Source: an uncultured Christensenellaceae bacterium (GTDB lineage Bacteria > Bacillota > Clostridia > Christensenellales > CAG-314). From it: DNA of 38,697 nt. The notes under the pieces are model-generated. The model ran no database searches and was not told the origin of the DNA. It saw nothing but the letters and a program-made list of their open reading frames with translations. Location: positions 1 to 38,697 of the forward strand of contig CAJUCX010000011.1 of assembly GCA_910585195.1 (NCBI GenBank), read 5' to 3'. Of the stretch, positions 5,740 through 13,775 are shown piece by piece; positions within the stretch are counted from its first letter, which is position 1; the number at the start of each line of letters is the position of its first letter. The translations under genes were made by a program, and so were the position numbers.

Positions 5740-7550
5740 TTTGCACCCCGATTGAATATCTTTCTGCAAAGCCAAATAATTAGCCTAAGCGGTGCGGAAA
5801 CTATAAGCCATACAACTTTAAGAACAAACAATACAACTTCGGCAACAGGCTTTACAAACAACACCAAAAGTACCATTACAAGCAATGCAATAATTAACCA
5901 CACCCACCAAGGAATATCCGTCTGATTGCCTGGCGGAGGCGTTATTCCGCCTATAACGTCTATCGGGTTGCTTACAACGGGTATTACATTAAAAACGTCT
6001 TTATTGACAAAAGTTAAATCAATTATGTCAAAGTCCAAATATACCGTTTCTTGCGCTTTATAACCGACACCGTTCCAAGTTCGAATTAAATCACCGTGAT
6101 GATGTAACGCCATATCGTCTACTTCGTACTCACTTGTTGCAAATCTGAACAATACTGTCTTTTTGCCTTTCTTATTGTTTGCGTGAAATGCCGCTTCTAA
6201 CTTTTGCACGTCAGATGTTGAAACTAACAAACGCCTAGATACTTCTTCCTTGCTTCCGTTAAAATCACTTTCTTTGATTAAATAAATAGGCTCTTTATTT
6301 TTTAAGTCATCAAACTCCAAACCTGAATTAAAAAGTTTATTAAACCAATCCAGAAAGCCCGAACCTGTACTAAATCCGTTAATATCAAAACGACTGTCGG
6401 CGTCTATCATTACGTCGGTTTTATTTGCGTCTACCTGCGAAAATAGGTCTGCACTATACTTGCCTGCAACAGTCTTATTGCCGAACTTTTCCGAATACCA
6501 ATTTATGTATTCTTGCAATTCTTCCGAAGATATTTCCGTAGTCTCTTTATTTGATTTATCTATCAAATAGGCAAGTTTATCTGTTCGCATTGTGCCGTCT
6601 ATGTTGTAGCCCCAATAAACAGCAGGAAACAACCCGTCTTTACCTGTTATGCAGGTATACAAACTATAATTAAACTCTTTATCTGAAACGTCTACGCCTA
6701 TATAATCCTCAAAGTACTTATAATTACCGTCTTTTGTAATAACGGCAATGTCTCCCGTTATTGCCTTTAACCATTCAGCGTGAATTTTTTGCAGTGCACC
6801 ATATTTTTCGAATATAGCATTATCTACACCAAAATAAACGCTGTTTATTTGAGTTTGTATACGTAAGCCGTTATTGTAACGATAATATGTACTGCTAACG
6901 TCCAAACGCACCGTTTCCAAGTCGTCGGTAGTACAGGACAACGTGCTGTCGGCGTTCTCATCGGCGCCGCAACCTTTGGCAAAGCCGCTGTAAATCCATT
7001 TATTGCCAACGGTAAAATCTTCCGCCGTGCCGGTGTAATTCAACTCTATGCCCGAAACGTCGTAACGCCTTGCGGTGTTGTCCTTGCAAACTCTCTCGAA
7101 TATGCTGCCGTCGTCCATTACACGGAATTTATAAAACAATCTGTCTAAGCCGCCCGTAGAACTGTTGCAAAGTTTCAATTCATATTTTTTATAATGCGTT
7201 GCTTTGCCGTTGGCATAAACGTCGGCAATCTGCAAACTGTTTTTGTCTTGTCTTATCTCTTTGCCTGTCGGATTATATACGTAAACGTACAAAGCGTAAT
7301 TGCCTGCAAGGCTTGCCTTATAACTGAAACAAAATTCCGTTAAAGCAAGCAACTTTGCTTTGCCGTTCTCGTTATACGGATAATCTGCCGCGTCAAAAGG
7401 CTCGCCGTTTATTGTACTATTTGCTAAATCTTGCAATACAGGCGTGTTATCTATGCTCTGACCTGATACAGCAAAGGCGGCAGAATTACCGCCGCCCAAT
7501 ACCACAACACAAAGCATAAGGCAACAAAGCCAATACTTAATTTTCTTCAT
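5736..7550 (-). CDS. Secreted, membrane-anchored phage protein (candidate minor coat/adsorption protein)
   Basis: This 604-residue protein starts with a clear signal peptide (MKKIKYWLCCLMLCVVVLGG, likely cleaved after AFA near residue 28). It continues with a large extracellular part of about 500 residues, a short proline-rich linker (GGITPPPGNQ) and two hydrophobic segments (about 543-565 and 568-592), and ends in a basic tail. This layout (signal peptide, long exposed domain, C-terminal anchor) matches filamentous-phage pIII-like adsorption and release proteins by architecture. No domain is recognised by sequence. The ribosome binding site GGAGG lies 7 nt before the ATG. It follows the InlB-repeat gene by 13 nt and overlaps the next gene by 4 nt, so all three are in one operon. 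Confidence 0.7.
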   Translation of the reverse strand: MKKIKYWLCCLMLCVVVLGGGNSAAFAVSGQSIDNTPVLQDLANSTINGEPFDAADYPYNENGKAKLLALTEFCFSYKASLAGNYALYVYVYNPTGKEIRQDKNSLQIADVYANGKATHYKKYELKLCNSSTGGLDRLFYKFRVMDDGSIFERVCKDNTARRYDVSGIELNYTGTAEDFTVGNKWIYSGFAKGCGADENADSTLSCTTDDLETVRLDVSSTYYRYNNGLRIQTQINSVYFGVDNAIFEKYGALQKIHAEWLKAITGDIAVITKDGNYKYFEDYIGVDVSDKEFNYSLYTCITGKDGLFPAVYWGYNIDGTMRTDKLAYLIDKSNKETTEISSEELQEYINWYSEKFGNKTVAGKYSADLFSQVDANKTDVMIDADSRFDINGFSTGSGFLDWFNKLFNSGLEFDDLKNKEPIYLIKESDFNGSKEEVSRRLLVSTSDVQKLEAAFHANNKKGKKTVLFRFATSEYEVDDMALHHHGDLIRTWNGVGYKAQETVYLDFDIIDLTFVNKDVFNVIPVVSNPIDVIGGITPPPGNQTDIPWWVWLIIALLVMVLLVLFVKPVAEVVLFVLKVVWLIVSAPLRLIIWLCRKIFNRGAK

Positions 7551-7563
7551 ACGTGCCTCCGCC

Positions 7564-9027
7564 TTATTTTTGAGTTACTTTCCAAATGATTGTGCCTACC
7601 AAGACCGCAATTAAAATAACCGCAATCGAAATTACAACAGGCTCGACCCATTTATACGTTTCTTCGTCCATTACTTCACCTATGAAAGTCTTTTCCAAAG
7701 GTACGTCTACCGCAGCGGTTACCATTGTTTCAATTACTTCATAGGCAGGCGAAACTTTATACAAAACTCTGTTTACGCCTGTTGCTTTAAGCAAATCGGC
7801 AACGTTGGTTCCGTAATTGCAGTTATATATTCCATACAATACGCCGTCTACGTAAAAACGGACTTCGCACTGAATAGGGCTATACTTTGCTTTAAGTACG
7901 GTATCGCCTGTAATTCTTTGGTTTGTAAACTCTATGCCGTTGACAAAATACCAACCCTCGAATATGTAACCTTCTTTTGACGGTGTTTCAGGCAACTCCG
8001 CTTGTCCGTTTGCCGTTACGTATTGACTTGTTACTTCGCCGTCGTTATCGAAACTTACAAGCCACTCGGAACGTTCCCAGACAGCAAACAAGTCTATGAC
8101 GTCGCCGTCTTTAACACTCAAATTCCTTACGCTTTGCAAATCTTTATACTTAACGTTACCGCCGGCAGTAGTTGACCAACCCGTAAAAGCGTAATGCTCT
8201 TTGGAGAACGCAACTTCCGGCAGGTCTTTATACTCGTCATAAGTCATTGACAAGTTTTCCATTACGCCTATACCGCTGTTGGCATTAAAGCGTATTTCAT
8301 AGCAATGCGGTGTAAAGCCTGCATAAAGTTTGACGTCGCCTGTTATTTTATTGTCCAAATACGGTTGCGTGCAGGCTTCGTCGGTATACCAACCTGTAAA
8401 GTCATAACCGAGTTTGACAGGCGGTTCAGGCAGTGCCATTGACGTGGAAAGTGAGAACGTGCAGACGACTTCGTCGACGTCTCTCCAACCTAAATTCAAA
8501 TCGCAATAATGACCGACAAAACAAAACTCATATACTACACCGCACTCAATTTTGCCTTTATTATATCCCGCAACAATATCTAGGTAATTGGAACCAATAG
8601 TTAAATTAACATGTTGCTTATTATCTGCCCGACGCAACTCAACACCGGCATTATCATTTTCAAAACTACCTAACTCAACAGCACCGCCAATTAACTCATA
8701 TTCCAACCGACCGTTAACCGCAAAATTATTTGTTACTTTCACAAGAGAACTGTTTTTATCAACAAAATCTAAATCACCGCCGAAGTCCGCCGCCAATGCT
8801 ATTCCGTCGTCTTTTGGCGTAACGTTGTCGTTTACTCTACCGTAGGTAGTGCAGACCATACTTAACTCGCCGCTACGGCTATACGTTACGTCTTTGACTG
8901 TATATTCCAACAAATAGTCCAACAGTCGGCTGTTATTCACCGACTGTATTACGAGTAAGACTATTAAGGAAACGAAAACAGCCGTAAGCAAAATTATTGT
9001 TGTTATTTTCCATCTACTTTTAGTCAT
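7564..9027 (-). CDS. Bitopic phage surface protein with InlB-type (Listeria-Bacteroides) repeats
   Basis: This 487-residue protein has an N-terminal hydrophobic segment (about residues 9-28, TTIILLTAVFVSLIVLLVI) and a C-terminal one (about 460-482, VEPVVISIAVILIAVLVGTI). The middle holds at least three InlB B-type/Flg_new repeats with the typical GYDFTGWYTDEACTQ, YAFTGWSTTAGG and GYIFEGWYFVNG cores between about residues 200 and 390. Such beta-grasp repeats are known from Firmicute surface and adhesion proteins. In a phage operon this suggests a virion-tip or adsorption protein, or a surface protein that alters the lysogen. The ATG at 9027 is chosen for its AGGTGA site; a longer frame start would overlap the upstream gene without a site. 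It lies 5 nt after the preceding gene. Confidence 0.75.
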   Translation of the reverse strand: MTKSRWKITTIILLTAVFVSLIVLLVIQSVNNSRLLDYLLEYTVKDVTYSRSGELSMVCTTYGRVNDNVTPKDDGIALAADFGGDLDFVDKNSSLVKVTNNFAVNGRLEYELIGGAVELGSFENDNAGVELRRADNKQHVNLTIGSNYLDIVAGYNKGKIECGVVYEFCFVGHYCDLNLGWRDVDEVVCTFSLSTSMALPEPPVKLGYDFTGWYTDEACTQPYLDNKITGDVKLYAGFTPHCYEIRFNANSGIGVMENLSMTYDEYKDLPEVAFSKEHYAFTGWSTTAGGNVKYKDLQSVRNLSVKDGDVIDLFAVWERSEWLVSFDNDGEVTSQYVTANGQAELPETPSKEGYIFEGWYFVNGIEFTNQRITGDTVLKAKYSPIQCEVRFYVDGVLYGIYNCNYGTNVADLLKATGVNRVLYKVSPAYEVIETMVTAAVDVPLEKTFIGEVMDEETYKWVEPVVISIAVILIAVLVGTIIWKVTQK

Positions 9028-9032
9028 TTGTT

Positions 9033-9257
9033 TCACCTGCCTATTACTGAATTTACCGCAACGCTTGCCGTCTGAACTGCGTGGCATTTACTGCAATCAC
9101 CGTTGATATAATCGTGTCCGAACCAACAGAACGGGTTCCAGTCCGTAAAGCCTTTGGTAAAGATTGCGCACAAGATTACCGCAGCTGCAACAAGCGCTAT
9201 TGCCAAAATAATCCATTTCGCTCTGTCAGAGCGTACGTGTGAATAAAATCTTCTCAT
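9033..9257 (-). CDS. Small single-TM phage protein with Cys/His cluster
   Basis: This 74-residue protein has a basic N-terminus (MRRFYSHVRSDRAK), one membrane segment (about residues 15-35, IILAIALVAAAVILCAIF) and a C-terminal part with the motif GHDYINGDCSKCHA, a likely metal or disulfide site. Its size and single TM are compatible with a filamentous phage coat protein, but canonical major coats carry a basic C-terminus that contacts DNA, which is not seen here. The ATG at 9257 follows the previous stop by 3 nt, with the AGGTGA site inside the previous gene's end. It is the best, but weak, candidate for a structural coat subunit in the operon. Confidence 0.65.
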   Translation of the reverse strand: MRRFYSHVRSDRAKWIILAIALVAAAVILCAIFTKGFTDWNPFCWFGHDYINGDCSKCHAVQTASVAVNSVIGR

Positions 9258-9260
9258 AAC

Positions 9261-9428
9261 TCACCTGCCTTTGTTATAGTTGCGTGTAGGCGTACCTAAT
9301 CTTTGCGTTGACTTCGGTTTAGATTGCTTCGGTTTTGTTTCGCTGCAACCGACTTTTGCCTTACGATAACCGCACGAACAGCCTGCTCTAAAAGCGTCTT
9401 TTTCTGCTCTTGTCATTTTCTTTGCCAT
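9261..9428 (-). CDS. Small basic phage protein (55 aa)
   Basis: This 55-residue reading frame starts MAKKMTRAEKDAFRAGCSCG with a strong AAGGGGG site upstream of the ATG at 9428. It carries a CSCG cluster and a Lys/Arg/Gln/Ser-rich tail. Its TGA overlaps the ribosome binding site of the next gene, 3 nt before that gene's ATG, so it fits the operon exactly. Basic charge suggests nucleic-acid binding. No family is recognised. Confidence 0.65.
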   Translation of the reverse strand: MAKKMTRAEKDAFRAGCSCGYRKAKVGCSETKPKQSKPKSTQRLGTPTRNYNKGR

Positions 9429-9516
9429 TTTACCCCCTTAAATGTAAGCCGGTTTCTTCAATGCTAACTTCCGGCAAAACGCATATTTTTACTGCTTTAC
9501 GTAAGCAGGCAACGTC

Positions 9517-9702
9517 TTAATTGTTTTGCAATGTATACATAACTTGCTCAGGCGTTTCTCGTACGGAAATTATTTCGCTACCTAAAACCAAATTAGTAAA
9601 CGGTGCGTTTTTACCAACGCCGACAATTACCGCCTGCACTGCACTTATGCGAATAAATAATTTGTTGTCATTCAAATCAATAAAACTAACAAAAGCGCTC
9701 AT
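9517..9702 (-). CDS. Small phage protein, unrecognised (61 aa)
   Basis: This 61-residue protein starts MSAFVSFIDLNDNKLFIRIS. The start at 9702 overlaps the stop of the upstream 237-residue gene (ATGA) and has AAGGGG 7 nt before it, so it is preferred over a longer frame from 9729. It looks like a compact beta-rich domain with no signal peptide. After it lies an 88-bp gap before the 55-residue gene. Confidence 0.65.
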   Translation of the reverse strand: MSAFVSFIDLNDNKLFIRISAVQAVIVGVGKNAPFTNLVLGSEIISVRETPEQVMYTLQNN

Positions 9703-10412
9703 ATCTTTACCCCTTGCGATATAAGCCACTCGGCAAGCCTGTTAAAATCTTTGCTGCCGTGTTCCCAAAGATGATAATTATCTCCTTCTTCTAGCAAGGC
9801 GGCAAGTTTTTCTATCTTCTGCGTTTTAACGTCGGTTACGGTATAGTTACAATCGGTTTCTGCAAATTCCGACGTCGGAATTTCCAACTGTCCGGGAAGA
9901 GCGTAGGAAGATAGGGCAAGGGTGTTTTTAAGTTCACGAATTTGTTTTATTGTCATTTCCGGTTTAACCTTTGCTCTGTCGGTCTCCGACATTGGAAGAA
10001 GTTCAACAAGTTGACTGAAAGAAAATTCTTTCCATTTCTTGTTTAGTTCGCCAAAGGACGCAAATTCTTTTGCTACTGCAATAAGATTAAACGTAGTTGT
10101 CTTTTTAAGTCCGAAACGCACAAAGGCGTATCTGTAAACGTCTGCGCAATATTTATCTGCAACTCCGCTGTAAGTATTGCGAAACAATCTTTCTTCTTCG
10201 GTACGCTGCAATAAGTGTCCTATAAACACAAACTTTCCGTTAATATGTTTAACGGAACTTCTGATACTCTCTTCCAACTGTTCGAGTTGTGCGCACTCAG
10301 CAATGAATTTTTTGTTGCAATCACTTGAAACGCCTTTGTTGATACGGTCAAGCCACTTCCTGAAATAATGTCCGTCGCCGTCGTTGGCAACCATTGGGAT
10401 TTGCTCAAACAT
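9699..10412 (-). CDS. Phage protein with ParB/Noc-like replication-organiser features
   Basis: This 237-residue soluble protein contains the segment GKFVFIGHLLQRTEEERLF and, further on, FGLKKTTTFNLIAVAKEFASF, FSFSQLVELLPMSETD and MTIKQIRELKN. The same succession (growth on a KSxxxYAxxxFGxSxsTxxxFM-like helix pair, then SxSQLxEMLP, then TVxxIRExK) is familiar from small DNA-associated proteins of Firmicute phages and plasmids, so a helix-turn-helix DNA-binding role is likely. I do not know a curated name. It is the first gene after the structured 296-bp gap and is coupled to the next gene by an ATGA overlap. Confidence 0.6.
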   Translation of the reverse strand: MFEQIPMVANDGDGHYFRKWLDRINKGVSSDCNKKFIAECAQLEQLEESIRSSVKHINGKFVFIGHLLQRTEEERLFRNTYSGVADKYCADVYRYAFVRFGLKKTTTFNLIAVAKEFASFGELNKKWKEFSFSQLVELLPMSETDRAKVKPEMTIKQIRELKNTLALSSYALPGQLEIPTSEFAETDCNYTVTDVKTQKIEKLAALLEEGDNYHLWEHGSKDFNRLAEWLISQGVKI

Positions 10413-10708
10413 TTAACACCTGCAAAATTATTTACGGTTTATTCAAGCGGACTACCGGCAAAACGCTTATTTGCCTTATTGAAATTGATACAAGGCATTT
10501 GGTGTACGCTGTTTTTACTGACAACGTACGAACGGCTGTCCTAGAAAAAACACGGAATTAATACTCCGAATGGTGATAGTGATTTATATACCGGAGACTA
10601 TCAAGCCGGAATAAGATAACCCAACAAAAAAACAGTTATCTTCTGGCAGCGGAAATGTTTTACGTGCCTTGCCGCTACTGCACTCCGTCAAGAAACTTTT
10701 ATAAATGA
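10413..10708. other. Second hairpin-rich non-coding region of the phage
   Basis: No gene is visible in these 296 bp. Inverted repeats include GCCTT/AAGGC (about 10477-10500), GTACG/CGTAC (about 10503-10528), GATAGT/ACTATC (about 10574-10602) and the perfect 8-bp pair AAGATAAC/GTTATCTT (10613-10620 and 10635-10642). It separates the candidate ssDNA-binding gene from the rest of the minus-strand operon. It could hold an attenuator, processing sites or part of the origin region. Confidence 0.45.
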
Positions 10709-10969
10709 TTAATCGTCTGCTTGTATGTTGGTATAACGCGAAATCGTTTTATCGCCGAACTTCTCAACTGACGCGTCAAACGTAACATCCATCATAAAAG
10801 TAGGGTTTTTGATTACCAAATCTTCTTCAATAATCGTTGCGATTTCCGGCTTTTCCATTAAACCGTCATTCTTTCTGCTTCCTGTCAAAACCGAATAAAT
10901 AACTTTTGTTTCGTCATCTTTGGTGTAACTTCTGACACCTAACAATTTGCCACTGCCTTTCAATTCCAT
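10709..10969 (-). CDS. Candidate ssDNA-binding protein (pV-like, OB-fold)
   Basis: This 86-residue protein is the first gene of the leftward operon. It starts MELKGSGKLLGVRSYTKDDE and alternates short predicted beta strands with charged turns, as in small OB-fold proteins. In filamentous phages a protein of this size (pV) coats the viral ssDNA and is encoded early. Several Firmicute inovirus-like elements carry a similar small protein. The assignment rests on size, composition and position, since sequence similarity to pV is not evident. The start has a GGAGACC-type site (GGTCTCC on the plus strand at about 10975). Confidence 0.5.
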   Translation of the reverse strand: MELKGSGKLLGVRSYTKDDETKVIYSVLTGSRKNDGLMEKPEIATIIEEDLVIKNPTFMMDVTFDASVEKFGDKTISRYTNIQADD

Positions 10970-11028
10970 AATTGGTCTCCTTTGCCTGCCACGTTTCAGG
11001 CGCTTTCTTACGTGGGGGATTTATTATT

Positions 11029-11123
11029 TTGATATTAAATAACCTAATATCAATAAATATATTAAATTAAGTTTTCTAATATGTCAAAGGGTAAACGCCA
11101 AATAATATTAAATTTTTTAATAT
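11029..11123. promoter_or_regulatory. Divergent control region with three dyad operators
   Basis: Three inverted repeats share the half-site TAATAT: TTGATATTA-N7-TAATATCAA (11029-11053), ATATTA-N12-TAATAT (11059-11082) and ATATTAAA-N3-TTTAATAT (11105-11123). The leftward promoter -10 lies in the second, its start site in the first, and the third overlaps the likely repressor promoter. This is the classical layout of a phage immunity region, and the adjacent XRE protein is the likely ligand. Confidence 0.7.
11059..11087 (-). promoter_or_regulatory. Leftward (lytic) promoter of the phage operon
   Basis: On the minus strand a perfect TTGACA (11087-11082) and TAATAT (11064-11059) are separated by 17 nt. 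The predicted start is near 11052, inside the first operator dyad, so repressor binding should block it. It drives the candidate ssDNA-binding gene and probably everything to the integrase. Confidence 0.75.
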
Positions 11124-11139
11124 GTGCTAAACTAACAAT

Positions 11140-11472
11140 ATGAATAAGTTAAAGGAACTGCGAGAAGAAAGAAAATTATATCAAGCAGAAATTGCAACTT
11201 TATTAGGAATATCGCAGGGGACATATAGCAACTGGGAAAATGGAAAAACTGAGCCAGACATAAAAAACTTAAACAAACTTGCTGACTTCTACAATGTAAC
11301 AGTTGATTATTTAATTGGTTATGAGCCGACGGAGCATAATATGAGCGTTGTAAACAACGCACTTAAATTTGCCCAAGATATAGGCTTAACGGACGAGAAA
11401 ATACAAAATATGACGCCACGGCAAAAAGATAAAATAAAAAAACTAATAGAAATTGCTATTGACGAAACATAA
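11140..11472 (+). CDS. XRE-family phage repressor
   Basis: This 110-residue protein has an N-terminal HTH_XRE domain (about residues 1-60: LKELREERKLYQAEIATLLG, then ISQGTYSNWENGKTEPD and KLADFYNVTVDYLIGYEP) and a short C-terminal part that probably dimerises. There is no catalytic LexA/CI-type autoproteolysis domain, so induction would need an antirepressor or another signal. No ribosome binding site is seen. An extended -10 (TGC-TAAACT, 11128-11133) ends 6 nt before the ATG, so the mRNA is probably leaderless, as for lambda cI from its maintenance promoter. It is transcribed away from the phage operon. Confidence 0.9.
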   Translation: MNKLKELREERKLYQAEIATLLGISQGTYSNWENGKTEPDIKNLNKLADFYNVTVDYLIGYEPTEHNMSVVNNALKFAQDIGLTDEKIQNMTPRQKDKIKKLIEIAIDET

Positions 11473-11617
11473 AACGACTAGTATTTGTTGTTCAGTTAAA
11501 CCTTTTGCGACCATATCTTTGATAAATTCTAAAATCGTCATAAAATAATTTTAAGACATAAAAACATAACTTTTGAAAAAGTATGTCAAAAAAATAAAAA
11601 ACAAAGGAAAAGTTATT

Positions 11618-12349
11618 ATGAAAAAATATTGTGATGTATGTGGAAAGCCTAGCGGAATGTATCCTTTATGCAATGCGTGCTTTAAGTTAAGAGACGAAGG
11701 TAAAGTTATAAAATGTGAAGAATGCGGGAAATGGCATTTAATAGATAAAGCATGCGAAGAATGCGGAGCATGGTATAAACAAGCCAAAACTGCAACAGAA
11801 AAAAAAGAAAATAAAAATTCATATATAGAGGATGACGACTATCAATCAAATTGTTTAATTTGCGGTAATGAAGCATACGGATATTTATTTTGTAAAGAAT
11901 GTTATAACAAATACAAAGATAAAACTATTTTGTTAAAAGTAACAAACTGTGACAAAATCGAACTAATGCAAACACTTGACCAGCATGAAGACGGATTGAT
12001 ATATAAATGCGCTGACGGACACAAAGTTAGAAGCCGCGCAGAAGTTTTAATTGACGATTGGCTTTACTATCACGGTTATGCTCATGCATATGAAAAAGCA
12101 CTTGCTGTTGATGCAGATAAAGACCACGATTTGCACCCCGATTTCTATTTGACAAAAGAAGATATTTATATAGAACATTGGGGATATGAAAATAAAAAAG
12201 ACTACCAAAGTCAAAAAAATTACAAAATAGAAAAATATAAAGATTTAGGCGTTACTGTAATATGTACAACTGAAAAAGACTTATCAGATATAAGCGGTAC
12301 ACTTGAAAGGAAACTTAAATTTTACAAAAAAGGTATTGTGAATGAATAA
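11618..12349 (+). CDS. Zinc-knuckle protein with PD-(D/E)XK nuclease-like domain (phage cargo)
   Basis: This 243-residue protein begins with six CxxC knuckles (C5/C8, C18/C21, C33/C36, C46/C49, C79/C82, C92/C95), so about three zinc ribbons. The C-terminal half has the marks of a PD-(D/E)XK nuclease fold: SRAE with E142, LHPDFYL with D175, and YIEHWGYE with E186, followed by a KNYKIEKYKDLGV helix. This arrangement is seen in nuclease domains attached to UvrD-like helicases and in DUF559/Vsr-like enzymes. The ATG at 11618 is preceded by AAAGGAAAAG; an upstream in-frame ATG at 11573 has no site. It sits between the repressor and a membrane protein gene (49-nt gap) on the lysogen-expressed strand, so superinfection exclusion or anti-phage defence is inferred. 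No such function is proven. Confidence 0.65.
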   Translation: MKKYCDVCGKPSGMYPLCNACFKLRDEGKVIKCEECGKWHLIDKACEECGAWYKQAKTATEKKENKNSYIEDDDYQSNCLICGNEAYGYLFCKECYNKYKDKTILLKVTNCDKIELMQTLDQHEDGLIYKCADGHKVRSRAEVLIDDWLYYHGYAHAYEKALAVDADKDHDLHPDFYLTKEDIYIEHWGYENKKDYQSQKNYKIEKYKDLGVTVICTTEKDLSDISGTLERKLKFYKKGIVNE

Positions 12350-12398
12350 ATTAAATAATTAAGAAAAAATATTAAATGAATTTGTTAAGGAGAAACAA

Positions 12399-13655
12399 AT
12401 GGTAGAAAATGCAAAAGAAGTAACGTCAGCAAAATTTACTGATTTTCCAGCAGAAATGGATAAATATTTTACGGAAAATGAAGTGGTAATTAAAACAATA
12501 CCAGAACACTTTGTTAATGTTATAGAAAAGAAAATGCCATTTATAAAAATTTCAAGCGCAGACCAATATGACAAATTATTACTTAATGCACAAATTTTTT
12601 ATAAACATAGTATTTTTAATAAACGTAGCCTTAATGGGTTAGTACAAAATTTAAATAATGCAATATCAAATTATAATGCGGCTAAAACTTCATTTTTAAG
12701 AAAAGATAATTCTAACGGTAATTCTTATCTTTCACATTCTATAACTGTACTTACAAGCGGTTTTTTACATCCCAAAACAGAACTTGCTAAATTTATTTTG
12801 CAATATGAAAACTATCTGGATGATTTTTTTACAGGACTTAGTTATGCATTTTCTAATCAAAATACAAACTCTTATATAAATGTAAATGCGAATCTATTAA
12901 AAGGGATGATAGTCGGTTTAGAATACTGTAAAGTTATTAAATCCGCACAAACTTTTAGTAAAAAAGAAATAGCTGCTTTTGAAGAAACCGTTAAAATAGC
13001 AACTGAGAATTTTGCAGAATTAAATAAACAATATACTATATCTTTTCATGAACAAGAGAAAAGACTTGCGGAAATAAAACAAGACGTTGACGATTTTTTT
13101 GACAAGCGAACTCAAAGAAGTGATGAATTAGAAAACATACAATTAAAACGCTGTGAAGAGTTAGAAAATACATATGAAAATAAATTACGAATAGAAAAAC
13201 CTGCTGACTATTGGAAAACCATGTCAAATAATTATAAAAAGCAAGGTAGGAATTGGCTTATTGCAAGTTGTTTAATTGCCGTGTTAATCATAGCAATGTT
13301 AATTTGTATAATAGCATTTGTTCCAAATATATTTGACAGTAGTTCTCACTGGTTTGATATTGTCAAAAATTCTGCGATTATAACGGTTATTGCCGGTGTT
13401 GCAATTTATGTATTGAGATTATTTGTAAAAATGGCAATGAGTTCATTTCACCTGGCACGCGATGCAAAGGAAAGAGAACAATTATCATATTATTATCTAG
13501 CATTAATTAAAAACAGTGCGATTACGGACAAAGAACGCGCATTAATAATAAACTCACTTTTCAGCCGTTCTGACACAGGACTATTGAAAGGTGATGCATC
13601 ACCAACGTTAACGGCAAACGTTGCAGAGTTAGTTGATAAAATCACTAAAGAATAA
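12399..13655 (+). CDS. Coiled-coil two-TM protein, DUF6161-like C-terminus (phage cargo)
   Basis: This 418-residue protein has a soluble N-terminal part (1-190), a coiled-coil stretch (about 195-268, rich in E/K/Q), two membrane helices (about 285-308 and 323-343) and a conserved-looking cytoplasmic end (SSFHLARDAKEREQLSYYYL, then ALINSLFSRSDTGLLKGD-like text near residues 380-400). That end resembles the DUF6161 family as I remember it. The start has AAGGAGAAAC just upstream. It follows the nuclease-like gene by 49 nt, so the pair is probably an operon. A membrane effector paired with a nuclease-like sensor or effector suggests a defence or superinfection-exclusion module; this is an inference from context. 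Confidence 0.6.
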   Translation: MVENAKEVTSAKFTDFPAEMDKYFTENEVVIKTIPEHFVNVIEKKMPFIKISSADQYDKLLLNAQIFYKHSIFNKRSLNGLVQNLNNAISNYNAAKTSFLRKDNSNGNSYLSHSITVLTSGFLHPKTELAKFILQYENYLDDFFTGLSYAFSNQNTNSYINVNANLLKGMIVGLEYCKVIKSAQTFSKKEIAAFEETVKIATENFAELNKQYTISFHEQEKRLAEIKQDVDDFFDKRTQRSDELENIQLKRCEELENTYENKLRIEKPADYWKTMSNNYKKQGRNWLIASCLIAVLIIAMLICIIAFVPNIFDSSSHWFDIVKNSAIITVIAGVAIYVLRLFVKMAMSSFHLARDAKEREQLSYYYLALIKNSAITDKERALIINSLFSRSDTGLLKGDASPTLTANVAELVDKITKE

Positions 13656-13670
13656 AAAGTAATAAAATGC

Positions 13671-13707
13671 AAAGAGGCTAAGTTTACAAGAATTTAGTCT
13701 TTTTATT
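13671..13707 (+). terminator. Weak terminator after the cargo operon
   Basis: AAAGAGGCTAA and TTAGTCTTTTT (about 13672-13682 and 13695-13705) pair imperfectly around an 11-12 nt loop, followed by TTTTATTTG. It separates the membrane protein gene from the toxin-antitoxin promoter. Confidence 0.45.
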
Positions 13708-13719
13708 TGAATATACATT

Positions 13720-13748
13720 TTGACAATGTGGTATAATAATGGTATAAT
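13720..13748 (+). promoter_or_regulatory. Promoter of the toxin-antitoxin operon
   Basis: TTGACA (13720-13725) and TATAAT (13743-13748) are separated by 17 nt. The -10 region is a tandem repeat, GGTATAATAAT followed by GGTATAATTAT, which could be an operator for autoregulation by the antitoxin. A strong AAGGAGT site precedes the ATG at 13776. Confidence 0.75.
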
Positions 13749-13775
13749 TATCATAAATAAAAGGAGTTAATATTT

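Noticed and set aside
11443..11541. 32-aa minus-strand frame (MTILEFIKDMVAKGLTEQQI...) overlapping the end of the XRE repressor gene
   Set aside because: It has no ribosome binding site or promoter and overlaps a well-supported gene; helical-looking text alone is not enough.
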